Origin: Hysterangium stoloniferum
Taxonomy: Eukaryota; Basidiomycota; Agaricomycetes; Hysterangiales; Hysterangiaceae
Direction: 5' to 3'
Assembly: GCA_015178975.1 (NCBI GenBank)
Contig: WHVD01000014.1
Coordinates: 124,001-188,000, forward strand
DNA length: 64,000 bases
Shown here: piece by piece, positions 55,976 to 64,000 of the stretch
Position numbering within the stretch: the stretch's first letter is position 1
How the letters are laid out: every line of letters begins with the position of its first letter
Notes under the pieces: model-generated
What the model was told of the DNA's origin: nothing
The model's database searches: none
Seen by the model: the letters and a program-made list of their open reading frames with translations, nothing else
Program-made: the position numbers and the translations under genes

Positions 55976-56489
55976 ACGTGCTTGAGAAATCTAAGGTATG
56001 TTGGACGTACGGATGACGGAAAAATGAGAAAGTCTGGGGATATTTAGCCCTCATTAATTGTTTAGTTAAGGAGACTTACAAACACGGAGACGAGGAGGAC
56101 CGGTTGACTTTAAAGAATAAAATCTTTAGCCTGCCCGTCGATTTCCACAAGAAATAAACTGGCATTCAATGCAGAAGCCTGACTTCGATATGTCAGCTGA
56201 TGAATCCTAGACGCGGCATCGCTTGTGCGCATGTGTGCGGATCAACTATCCATGTCGTGCACAATCAAGACAGCCTCATTCTTGCCAAATTTAACCGGCG
56301 CTTAATGAATACGATTATCAGATCTTCGTGTCTATTTTTACATACAAGCCATGACTAGATTACATTCAAACAAGCAGGGTGTATGGGTACCCATTCTTTT
56401 CTCTTCCTTTCAGTCGTTTTTGCATTTATTGCATGAATTATGTAAAGCACTGGCAGCTGAAAACATATAGTTCAGCTTTGTTGTGATTC

Positions 56490-56900
56490 AGGCCCACACG
56501 TTCTCTCCCTTTGTTCCCGTTCATCTCATTGTTCCCTTTGTTTGTTCTCTGTGCTCATTGTTCCCTTAGTGCCCATTGTTACCTATGATCTATTGTTACC
56601 TATGCCCTAGTTTTTCCCTTTTGTGTCGCCTCCCACTATTGTTCGCAATTGCACTTAAATACATGCGAATCGACATCAGATACCTCAGTCGAGTTACTCT
56701 CTACGAGTCGACTGAGGTATGTGGTTCTTTCACTAACTATTAGACAAGATACTGACTCTATAGTAGATACTATCTGTTCTAGGTACTTATTTAATCCGAG
56801 TCGAGTTACTCTCTACGAGTCGACTGAGATACTATCTGTTCTAGTTATTACAAGCTTGCTTATTTCCAGACACTTTGAGTATACTCTCGTCCTTAAGGAA
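56490..56900. repeat. Repeat region with duplicated palindromic motif, possible old Copia-like LTR
   Basis: TTGTTCCC/TTGTTACC words recur from 56510 to 56615. CAGTCGAGTTACTCTCTACG then AGTCGACTGAG occurs at 56686-56716 and again at 56798-56828, each palindromic at its ends (CTCAGTCGA/TCGACTGAG). TACTATCTGTTCTAG is also duplicated. The ORF at 56649-57137 runs over this and looks accidental. The LTR idea is weak. Confidence 0.35.
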
Positions 56901-57207
56901 TGTGTCATCGACCCGGTACATCCCGTCATATCTCACACGATTGGTCGGAAGCAAGTAGGAAGCAGCACAAATTATGTAATAGCCAGGCAATATTGTCCAA
57001 GTCCGAAGGACGCAGCACCGGCGTTCGTGGTAAATGATGGCATCATGGACAGGGAGTACGAGCCATCCTGCTATTCTGAAGTGCCAATCCGAATTGTTAT
57101 TCTGGTATTACTAACGGTATTGCGCTCCGCGGTATAAGCAATCCCGGCTACATAATGCATCCGCCCCTCTAGAAACAATAGATGTTATACATGACGACTA
57201 GTTTACC

Positions 57208-57420
57208 TTTCACATTCCTTGGTATTATTTAAAGTTTCGTGCCATCCGATATACTACAATCTTCTCTGTCAGCTGCTCCTTTCCTACAGACGTTTATGTC
57301 TATCCTTCATCGGTATATTTAAGGATACAAATGCGAAGGGGGGTACGAATTTGTTGTGGGCTGTTTCATCACTCGGATCCGAATCACACCAGGATCTCAC
57401 GATTCAAAGACTGGCCACCA
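57208..57420 (+). pseudogene. SCYWFAG-family remnant D (N-terminal third)
   Basis: Pieces read FKVSCHPIYYNLLCQLL, FIGIFKDTNAKGGTNLL and SSLGSESHQDL, matching B and F (VSCPPTYYKFARQLL; FIGLFKEKNKKGEHEFV; SPLGSESH), with a frame that shifts between pieces. It belongs to the intronless subfamily and lies just upstream of gene E of the other subfamily. Confidence 0.65.
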
Positions 57421-57629
57421 CCTCAAAAATTGTGTCACAGAATTTGATACCAAGTCTCAGCGCGAGTGACCGTGTGTTTGTCAGGCATCCCAAAATATTG
57501 ACAATTGAGATATTATTTGATTAATTATTTTTTTACCAAAATAGGAAGCAGCGTGGTATGGGATATAAATATAAAGGAACAGTGCCAGCCTTGGTGAAAT
57601 TAGTGTAGTACACGACATCTCCAGCTCTC

Positions 57630-58500
57630 ATGGAATACCTTTCTCATAATTCACCTTTCTCACCATCTCAAAACTCAAATAACGTGTCGGCCATTCAGGT
57701 GATTTACAATCCAAACCGGATTGTTTTACCATATATTTACCACTTTTCCACTCCTTCAGATATTCTGCAACCTGATCACCCCATATATGCACCTCCTCCG
57801 AGATGAATATTTCGTCTCCTCCGTCACCATGTATAAACAGGACAGGTCGAAAGGGGAGCACGAATTTGTTGGTACTGAAATCGTAGGCCCACAACGGTCC
57901 CTATCTTTCCTGGTCGTGGAGCGCATGCCGAAAGAAACATCTTCCCTTGATACTTATCGGACACTTTCTTCGAACAACTCCGTCCCAGCGATGGACACCA
58001 TTATCAGCCTCGATCAGCCTACCTTCGCTGAATTCGTTCGCACCAGATCCGCCACTACAGTATATTGCCTCGTCTTCAATCCTTCTCCAGGAGGTGATAC
58101 ATTCCCCGCTGTCGACTTTTGTCATATCATCGCCAGTGTATCAGCATACCAGGACTCATACACTCTTCTCGGCAGCTCTTGCTATTGGTTTGCGGGAATG
58201 GTCATGAACATGGTCGAGGAGTGTTTCACCGTGAAGCAGACAAGGGGTAATAGAGACGCTTCAGGGCGGTACAGAGGCGTGAAGATTTTCTACCCGGATC
58301 CAGGTGCGATGCGCGACACCATGACCAGCTATAATACCAGGAGAAGTGCAGAAGGACCGTCCCTCACATCCGTCATCGACACCACTCTTTCATTGATCCC
58401 AGAGCAGAGAATGACCAGCGAGGTGATGTCCTCATTCTGGGAGGAGGGATTATTGGGGGTAGCAGGTATTGATATAGCCCGTTCTCGAGCCAGTGTTTAA
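57630..58500 (+). CDS. SCYWFAG-family protein E (unknown function), two exons
   Basis: Exon 1 (57630-57698, 23 codons, MEYLSHNSPFSPSQNSNNVS...) and exon 2 (57760-58500) are joined in phase 0 by a 61-bp intron, giving about 269 residues. It is the closest relative of gene A: KGEHEFV (His at about residue 57), FLVVERMPKETSSLDTYRT, FVRTRSAT, VDFCHIIASVSAY, YTLLGSSCYWFAGMVMNMVE (Cys at about residue 164). The C-terminal tail (about 25 residues after MTSEVMSS) is longer than in A. No signal peptide or membrane segment was seen. The frame is intact and the intron matches gene A's. See gene A for the fold idea, which is inference. Confidence 0.75.
57699..57759 (+). other. 61-bp intron of gene E
   Basis: GTGATTTACAATCC...CTCCTTCAG, phase 0, at the same position and of the same length as gene A's intron. 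Confidence 0.8.
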
Positions 58501-59090
58501 ACCAGCTCCTCACCGGTTGATCGTGTATCCGTCTAATAATGATTGTGTGTCTGGCTCTGTTCGAGTTCTCTTCTTATCCTTGAAGTACGATTGCTAGTCC
58601 ACGTGGACATGTATGAAATTATTATGTTGGTATCTGGAGCTCGTAGCTCTAGGAGATATTCTGTGCGTATCTTGAATCCTTATTTGTATCGATACGACAG
58701 GGACTGCAAAAGGAATTTGCTATCGCAAAGCAACTGATGAGTAAATCAAGCTGCTGCTGAAACTCGTTGTGGGATTTGGCGTCTTAAAATAGTTGAATAA
58801 CAAAGCCAAGGGAAGGTGTGGATAATATGCCGTAGCCTAGCGGACAACATATACACTACGAACACCGGATTGGTGCCAAGGTCGCCATTGTGGAAGGAAT
58901 CACTGAATATGGGATATCTCACAACTGGGGAAGTATAAGTAACTTCCGCATCAAAATCAAGACCTCTTCGAGTCCGAAAAACAATTGACACTTCAGTTCA
59001 ACACAACATACTCAGCCAAGCAAGCAGATAGTCACAGAGAATTCTCAGAAATTTTCATCCCAATGGAGCCAAAAGTTACCAAGTCACACC
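58501..59090. other. No gene seen
   Basis: 3' flank of gene E and spacer. A minus-strand frame at 58746-58991 (TRRGLDFDAEVTYTSPVVRY) might be part of a gene with 59091-59453, but I found no convincing splice pair. Confidence 0.3.
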
Positions 59091-59453
59091 CTATGCAGCA
59101 CTTTTGAGTACACAGAAGAGGCCAGTAAATGGGTGTATAGGGGTGAGGGTAACATTCTTCGGATGATTTCTGAGCTTCCCGACCAAAAATATGTAAAGAT
59201 ATTGGCCAGCCTGCGAGAATGTGTTATCAGAATAATCTGATGAGCCAAGATTCTTGGAATGTACTTGAATCTCAAGGACAGCCGCAACCAATATGCAGCC
59301 GTCGATTGAGATCTTGATTAGAGCTTGAGAACATCTGATAGCCATATTGAAAGTGTTGGGAGGGTCGATGTTGTTTTGAAGACCGAATTGCATTCCGTTG
59401 GGCAGGGTAAGATGGCGGTAACTCATTACGAGTGGAAGGGTAAGACAGTACAT
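59091..59453 (-). CDS. Hypothetical minus-strand ORF, 120 codons
   Basis: The frame reads MSYRHLTLPNGMQFGLQNNI...ALIKISIDG...LEIQVHSKNLGSSDYSDNTF, with balanced composition that could be coding. There is no recognisable domain, intron or paralogue. It may be one exon of a larger gene continuing toward 58746. Confidence 0.25.
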   Translation of the reverse strand: MYCLTLPLVMSYRHLTLPNGMQFGLQNNIDPPNTFNMAIRCSQALIKISIDGCILVAAVLEIQVHSKNLGSSDYSDNTFSQAGQYLYIFLVGKLRNHPKNVTLTPIHPFTGLFCVLKSAA

Positions 59454-60106
59454 GCCTCATCCTTATATACCTAGTCACCCGCTTATCAATCCGGTCAAAC
59501 ATCCCCGGATGGTCTCGAACTCCTTGTGACACGCAAACCTAATATCCAACCCAAGTGCTAGCTTGAAGGTTATATCGATGTATATATCATGATCACTTGT
59601 CCCGGATTGGCCGCGGTGACCTTCGATCACAATGGTGATGGGGAGAGCGTGGGAATCATCCCGTCACTTCACCGCCCCACTGTGCACTAGAGAGGAATTA
59701 GCTATTTATCAGCGATTGGTGTACATAAAGTCAACCAAACAATTAAAAAAAGTCTGACCTTGTAGTTAGATGACTTTAGTTGTTTGTGTGCTCACAAATG
59801 AGTAGAGGTCCACCTTCACCTTCCTCTACATCGTAATTCTACATTTGCCCTTATGACTTCCCGACGTTCATTGAATGATGAATACTAACTCTTTTCGTGT
59901 TTGGACTTCCGGTTTGTTTAGGAAAGCGACACACTGAAAGGATCATGCCTGATCAGAAGCTGGAACGCCTGGACATTTGCAATAAATAGTGGATGAGGGC
60001 CGGGGACTGAGAGGGGCTGGAATCTCAGTACTCGATAACAAGCTCAGAGCCGATCATGTTTGCGTCGTTCGTCGGTACTAGTTGAGGATAGTTATTAAAG
60101 GGGAAG
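59454..60106. other. No gene seen; flank repeat at 59440-59545
   Basis: The left part repeats the 55305-55345 flank piece. The rest has no coding pattern that I could support. Confidence 0.4.
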
Positions 60107-60517
60107 ATGCTGAGGAATGATAATCACAAAACTTCCAAAAGCGGCAAATCGGCAATGAGCCGAGCGGAGGATGTGTCGGACTTCTACAAAGTTGCCATAG
60201 CCGAGATATGGTCGCCTCGCGACCAGTGTTCAGTCGATTGGTACGACTCGGCATGTCGGCGGTCAGATCTGGATGTTCACAAGCGATGTGATCACTTCGG
60301 AAGAGCTGCCGGACATATGTCCCCCAGACTCTCCTGCAAAATGAGGGGGCCAATATTTACCGTGACGTATGGCCTTAGTTGGCATAATGCACGCTTCAGT
60401 GCTGAGTTGACGAAAATGGGCAACATTGGTTTACAAACGTGCTACAGGAAGGTCGACAAGCGACGTTTCCCCTTTAATAACAGCGCCGTTATCGAGGCCG
60501 TTCTCCTTCTCCGTTGA
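60107..60517 (+). CDS. Unsupported ORF, 136 codons
   Basis: An open frame (AMSRAEDVSDFYKVAIAEIW...) with no known domain, directly upstream of the 160-bp repeat. A minus-strand frame of 91 codons overlaps it. Composition does not settle which strand, if either, is coding. Confidence 0.2.
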   Translation: MLRNDNHKTSKSGKSAMSRAEDVSDFYKVAIAEIWSPRDQCSVDWYDSACRRSDLDVHKRCDHFGRAAGHMSPRLSCKMRGPIFTVTYGLSWHNARFSAELTKMGNIGLQTCYRKVDKRRFPFNNSAVIEAVLLLR

Positions 60518-60520
60518 GGA

Positions 60521-61000
60521 TCTCGTACATATTTACTGCTGGCCTCAACTTCAAACAGGTAATGTCCTGTGTCATATTTCATTCTGTCCAGTGCTGAAAC
60601 ACACCCTTATCTTCCCACTAGGTCTCAAACTTCCTCTAGCCTTTCAAACCATCCTACCCACCAACGGCTATTGCATCACAAGTCGTACATCTTTACCGTT
60701 GGCCCCAACTTCAACCAGGTAATGCCCTTTGTAACATCTCATTCTGTTCAGTGCTGAGACACATCCTTTCCTTTGCGCTAGGCCTCAAACTTTCTCTAGC
60801 CTTTCAAACCATCCTACCCACAAACGGCTATTGCGTCACAAGTCGTACATCTTTACCGTTGGCCCCAACGTCAACCAGGTAATGCCCTTTGTGACATCTC
60901 ATTCTGTTCAGTGCTGAAACACATCCTTTCCTTTGCGCTAGACCTCAAACTTCCTCTAGCCTTTCAAACCATGTAACCCACCAACGGCTGACGTATCGCA
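60521..61000 (+). repeat. 160-bp tandem repeat, three units, exon/intron-like
   Basis: TCGTACATxTTTACxGxTGG starts units at 60521, 60681 and 60841, an exact 160-bp step, with 85-95% identity by eye. Every unit carries a CAGGTAATG donor-like and an (A/G)CTAG-type acceptor-like site 63 bases apart, so the unit can be read as a 97-base exon plus a 63-base intron (for example 60622-60718 and 60719-60781). Since 97 is not a multiple of three, each repeat would change the frame. Confidence 0.85.
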
Positions 61001-61145
61001 AGTTCATCAGACAGGTGAGCTGAACATGCACCCTTCACAATGTGGAAGGACATATCAAACTTATCACATCTCCAGTGCACATCGAAATGCGTGAACCTCA
61101 GCCGGCAACCTTGTGTGCAACATAACCACATCCTTACCGCCAGAG

Positions 61146-61238
61146 ATGCATGTACTACATATCCTTTCATCCTTTGTTTCCACCATCGTTAGTGCCGGCG
61201 CCGATGCAATTTGGAAAGTCTGGGATCAGGACACATGA
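61146..61238 (+). pseudogene. WD40-like C-terminal scrap
   Basis: The short frame ends STIVSAGADAIWKVWDQDT and a stop. The GADxxWKVWD pattern is what a WD40 repeat's last two strands look like. No other WD repeats were found upstream, so it is at best a fragment of a WD-repeat gene, possibly the one whose exons were multiplied at 60521-61000. Confidence 0.3.
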
Positions 61239-61469
61239 CGGACAGTTGGGATGAGCTTTGCAAGGACACAAAATGGATTGTGGATTTGGGGCTGGCTTGG
61301 GGAGATATATTATTGCTCTGTTTGTTGCAAAGTGTTGGTTACTGATTGAGGTTATGGGTAGCCCTGTATTTGCAGAACCTTGTCATAAAATCATAAAATG
61401 TCGAGAATGATTATCAAAATTTGCGATCTCATGAGAACAAGAACCATTCAAAAGGACTAGCATGATAAT
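61239..61469. other. No gene seen
   Basis: Short spacer without a recognisable feature. Confidence 0.4.
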
Positions 61470-62310
61470 CTAAATGTATTCTTTCATATCATTTCTTCTC
61501 CCAGCATTGCCTCCCCTGGCACCATCTACGTTCAGTTCCTTCACTGTGGTTCCTTTGCTGTGGTTCCTTTGCTGCGGTTCCTTTGCTGCGGTTCCTTTGC
61601 GGCGGTTCCTTTGCGGCGGTTTTCTGAAAGATGGGGTGGTACTGGATGATATGGTGAAAATCGGGGTATGGTATGGAATGGTGTTGGGGCAAGAGGTTGT
61701 GGATCTGTTCGGGATAAAGCAGACTGGAACCTGCATTGTGGCATTGCTTTGAGACACAATGTAGGAGGAATTGTCGCTGAATGCTGGGGATGGATACTGT
61801 GGGGGGTGTAGGATGTAAGTATTGGATGGCTTTATTGGATCGAAGAGTTCATTGGGATGGCTCAGTGACGGTCTGAATACAGTGCCAGAACTTCTGCTTT
61901 GTAGTTTAGGCAGTCTGGAATAATTATCACGTAGCTCCATCTCTGTTTTGCACAACCTTTTTGAGGCCCTTTGTACATCTCCCCCAGACTCCAGAGCATG
62001 GTTAGGTGTTGACTTTTGGAGCTCCACAGAGGCTTGCAATGCAATGGCACGATCATAAGTACTTCGCAATTCTACATCTTGTGCAGTCACTGTGCGTTTC
62101 TGAACGGCAGCTATAATTAGGGTATTATATTAGAATACATATTCTAGTTTTTATATGGATACTTACCACTTCGAAAAATTGAACGGGCAAAAGAGTTCAA
62201 AGCTCATATTTTGGAATGTCAAGTCCGTGACATTGATTGATTTTGACAGGTGCTCGTGCCAGAACTCTTTATACTCTTCCGTCTCTGCTGCTCGCTTTCT
62301 TTTTCTTTCT
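61470..62310 (-). CDS. Minus-strand gene candidate, two exons, unknown function, with an apparent frame break
   Basis: Exon 2 (62110-61470) is open for more than 200 codons. It reads VQKRTVTAQDVELRSTYDRA, then ASKRLCKTEMELRDNYSRLP and a low-complexity C-terminus that crosses a 15-bp tandem repeat (GGTTCCTTTGCTGCG type, 61549-61620). A good intron (62166-62111, GTAAGT...ATTATAG) lies upstream. Exon 1 (from about 62310) reads ERKRKRAAETEEYKEFWHEH then LSKSINVTDLTFQNM. Past NM the frame that fits exon 2 is a different one (ALNSFARSIFRS, joining to AVQKRT), so one indel near 62205 or an unseen tiny intron separates them. I do not recognise the family. It may be a recently broken host gene. Confidence 0.45.
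62111..62166 (-). other. 56-bp intron of the minus-strand gene candidate
   Basis: On the minus strand it starts GTAAGTATCC and ends CTAATTATAG, with a TTCTAATAT-like branch site. The length fits the other introns of the window. Confidence 0.6.
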
Positions 62311-62340
62311 TGTTTACCTCAATCTTTTATTGATAGTTAA

Positions 62341-62572
62341 AAAAGTTGACATTCTTTTAAATTCGCGATAATACATAATATACTAAGTAATGATGGGTGT
62401 CCCGCAGCATACTTGCCGGAATCGCATACAATACTGTTTGTGGATATTATTAGTTTAATGGAGTGGCTGGGGGTCTTCTTGCGGGACAAGCCAACCCTCG
62501 AGTCGGTTCACTTTTGATGCCATCAGATCTCCTCGAGAACATCGGAGTGGTACCAATCGACTATAAACTCCC
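62341..62572. other. No gene seen
   Basis: Spacer before the tandem duplication. Confidence 0.4.
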
Positions 62573-62914
62573 TCGCGACGTTTGCTTATTTTCAGACTGC
62601 TCTGTCGCCCAACACTCCGCTAATAGCTCATGCCGCCAAGTCAATTTCCCCAGCACACAATAATGTTCATCAAATCGTGCTGGATGAATGATGGCATGGT
62701 ACCGTCCTGTGCCTTGTGCGCTAAACATCTCCTCTCCTCCACCACCTATTTGGCATCGCGACGTTTGCTTATTTTCAGACTGCTCTGTCGCCCAACACTC
62801 CGCTAATAGCTCATGCCGCCAAGTCAATTTCCCCAGCACACAATAATGTTCATCAAATCCGTGCTGGATGAATGATGGCATGGTACGGTCCTGTCCCTTG
62901 TGCGCTAAACATCT
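62573..62914 (+). repeat. 183-bp tandem duplication just upstream of gene F
   Basis: TCGCGACGTTTGCTTATTTT at 62573 recurs at 62756. The match runs about 157 bp to CGCTAAACATCTC, with one indel (AAATCGTGC / AAATCCGTGC) and one or two substitutions. The second copy ends two bases before the ATG of gene F, so the promoter and leader region is doubled. High identity means it is recent. Confidence 0.9.
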
Positions 62915-62915
62915 C

Positions 62916-63650
62916 ATGACTTCGACTTCCGATTCACCTTTCCCAATATCCCTCGACACTAGAGAAGTTTCGTGTCCCCCGACATACTACAAGTTCGCCC
63001 GCCAGCTCCTCCCTTTCCGCAAGGATGTCCATGTCGTCTCTTTTATCGGTCTGTTTAAGGAGAAAAATAAAAAGGGGGAACATGAATTTGTTGTTGCAGC
63101 TGTTTCACCACTCGGATCCGAGTCGCACCGACCATTGGTTTTCCTCGTCGTGGAGTGTGTTCCTCATGCGGCATCCGCCATTGATGTCCATCGCACACTT
63201 TGCTCTCCCAATCACCATGTCGAGGCTAGAGACACTATTTTCTCCCTGGACCACCGCAATATTTACCCATTCATTCAAAAACGATCGGCCCAGCTTTTGC
63301 AGTATGTCAGTTTCAATATAGCACTTGCCGGCGGCCACTTCTTCGCTCTCGACTTTTTGCGCATCGTTGCCTCTATATCGGAGTACAAGACGAACTACAC
63401 CCTTACCAGTAGCTCCTGCTACTGGTTTGCGGGAACAGTGATGGCGATGATAAAGGAATGTCGCTTTTCTGTTGCGCATATATGTGGCAGCACCGAGGCT
63501 GCTGGGCGGTATTTGGGAAGGCAAATTTTCATTCATGATCAAGATGAAATAGGTGACCTCATCGAAACTTACAAGCTTAAAAGGGGCGAAGATATCGTTT
63601 TTCTCGAATCCATCTCAGGTCGAAGGAGCCAGGAACAGACGATTTCATAA
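62916..63650 (+). CDS. SCYWFAG-family protein F (unknown function), single exon
   Basis: 244 residues from ATG 62916 (MTSTSDSPFPISLDTREVSC), a start shared with copy B. It has the family marks KKGEHEFVVA (His at about residue 56), FLVVECVPHA, LRIVASISEYKTNYTLTSSS and CYWFAGTVMAMIKEC (Cys at about residue 168), and ends RRSQEQTIS. The stretch aligned with the intron of genes A and E is continuous here, so it belongs to an intronless subfamily with B and D. No signal peptide or membrane segment. It looks intact. An upstream in-frame ATG at 62868 lies inside the tandem duplication and is not shared with B. Confidence 0.75.
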   Translation: MTSTSDSPFPISLDTREVSCPPTYYKFARQLLPFRKDVHVVSFIGLFKEKNKKGEHEFVVAAVSPLGSESHRPLVFLVVECVPHAASAIDVHRTLCSPNHHVEARDTIFSLDHRNIYPFIQKRSAQLLQYVSFNIALAGGHFFALDFLRIVASISEYKTNYTLTSSSCYWFAGTVMAMIKECRFSVAHICGSTEAAGRYLGRQIFIHDQDEIGDLIETYKLKRGEDIVFLESISGRRSQEQTIS

Positions 63651-64000
63651 ACTGCGATTGGCCATACAGTTCAGTAAGGTAAATTCGTCTAAACTTATTT
63701 TTACTAAATTTGCTTACTTTTTCTACCTACCGTAGATTGAGAGTGGAATTTAATGCACCGAATACACTACAGCCTATGTTAGTGGGGGAATTTGCAGTGT
63801 TCAAGTTGGGAGTGAATTCTCATATCCATCCACAACGTTGTATTCTACCTTCGGCCTTAGGGTGACTGTTGTTGTTATATATTACACTTGGCAATATCTA
63901 TGTCGTTTGGTATCGGCCTTTCTTGGTCTGAAAACTAGAATTCAAAGCTGGCCTCACGGGCTCAAAAGCCACAACACAAAAACATTGGCTGAGCCATGGT
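63651..64000. other. 3' flank of gene F, no gene seen
   Basis: 63850-63960 parallels the flank after copy B (53640-53740) and partly 22468-22510. No further coding sequence. Confidence 0.5.

Noticed and set aside
56649-57137. 162-codon ORF as a gene
   Set aside because: It runs over duplicated palindromic motifs and repeat words and has no recognisable domain.

Overview
The window comes from a nuclear genome of a repeat-rich filamentous fungus, most likely a basidiomycete of the Agaricomycetes. The evidence is the set of short GT-AG introns (about 49-65 bp), a Zn2Cys6-type protein, a USP16-like deubiquitinase relic, chromodomain-bearing Ty3/Gypsy elements, a MULE/SWIM transposase relic, Tc1 and CACTG-ended DNA transposons, and a small expanded family of fungal genes of unknown function. 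There are no operons, and little of the sequence is ordinary host coding sequence. The species cannot be told from the sequence alone.

Layout. 1-1391 is the 3' part of a long solo LTR lying against a decayed USP-type deubiquitinase gene (1392-2378). A 72-bp minisatellite follows (2734-3890), then a solo LTR (4357-4988) and LTR-like repeats (to 6850). A three-exon Zn2Cys6/coiled-coil gene (7086-7756) runs up against chromovirus 1 (7981-19162, minus strand), which looks nearly whole. 19163-20030 is a MULE transposase relic with a SWIM finger. 20627-21455 is gene A of a paralogous family built around a GSSCYWFAG motif, followed by a decayed copy at 22690-22910. 23312-23531 is a small Tc1-type MITE. 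23576-28327 is a 4.75-kb perfectly bipolar foldback element with CACTG...CAGTG ends, made mostly of a 10-bp satellite. A folded-back Tc1 transposase relic (28419-29080) and a solo LTR with a perfect 5-bp target duplication (29097-29932) follow.

30127-33015 holds minisatellites and one plausible two-exon gene of unknown function. 33157-33461 is a Copia-type Gag relic cut by chromovirus 2 (33462-42103, plus strand), whose 5' LTR was itself hit by a 2.06-kb solo LTR. Chromovirus 3 (42104-51819, minus strand) abuts it head-on, so the two make a very large inverted repeat. 52183-52740 is a small element whose 126-bp terminal inverted repeats each carry a tRNA-like sequence. From 52750 to 63650 lie further members of the SCYWFAG family (genes E and F, broken copy B, remnants C and D) among shared flanking repeats. 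Unknown ORFs, a 160-bp exon/intron-like tandem repeat, a WD40-like scrap and a minus-strand gene candidate (61470-62310) complete the region.

The most interesting points are the tRNA-ended inverted-repeat element, the palindromic 10-bp-satellite CACTG element, the SCYWFAG family (which may be a permuted papain-like fold), and the inverted chromovirus pair with an extra 3' ORF. All homology statements are from reading motifs by eye; no database search was run.
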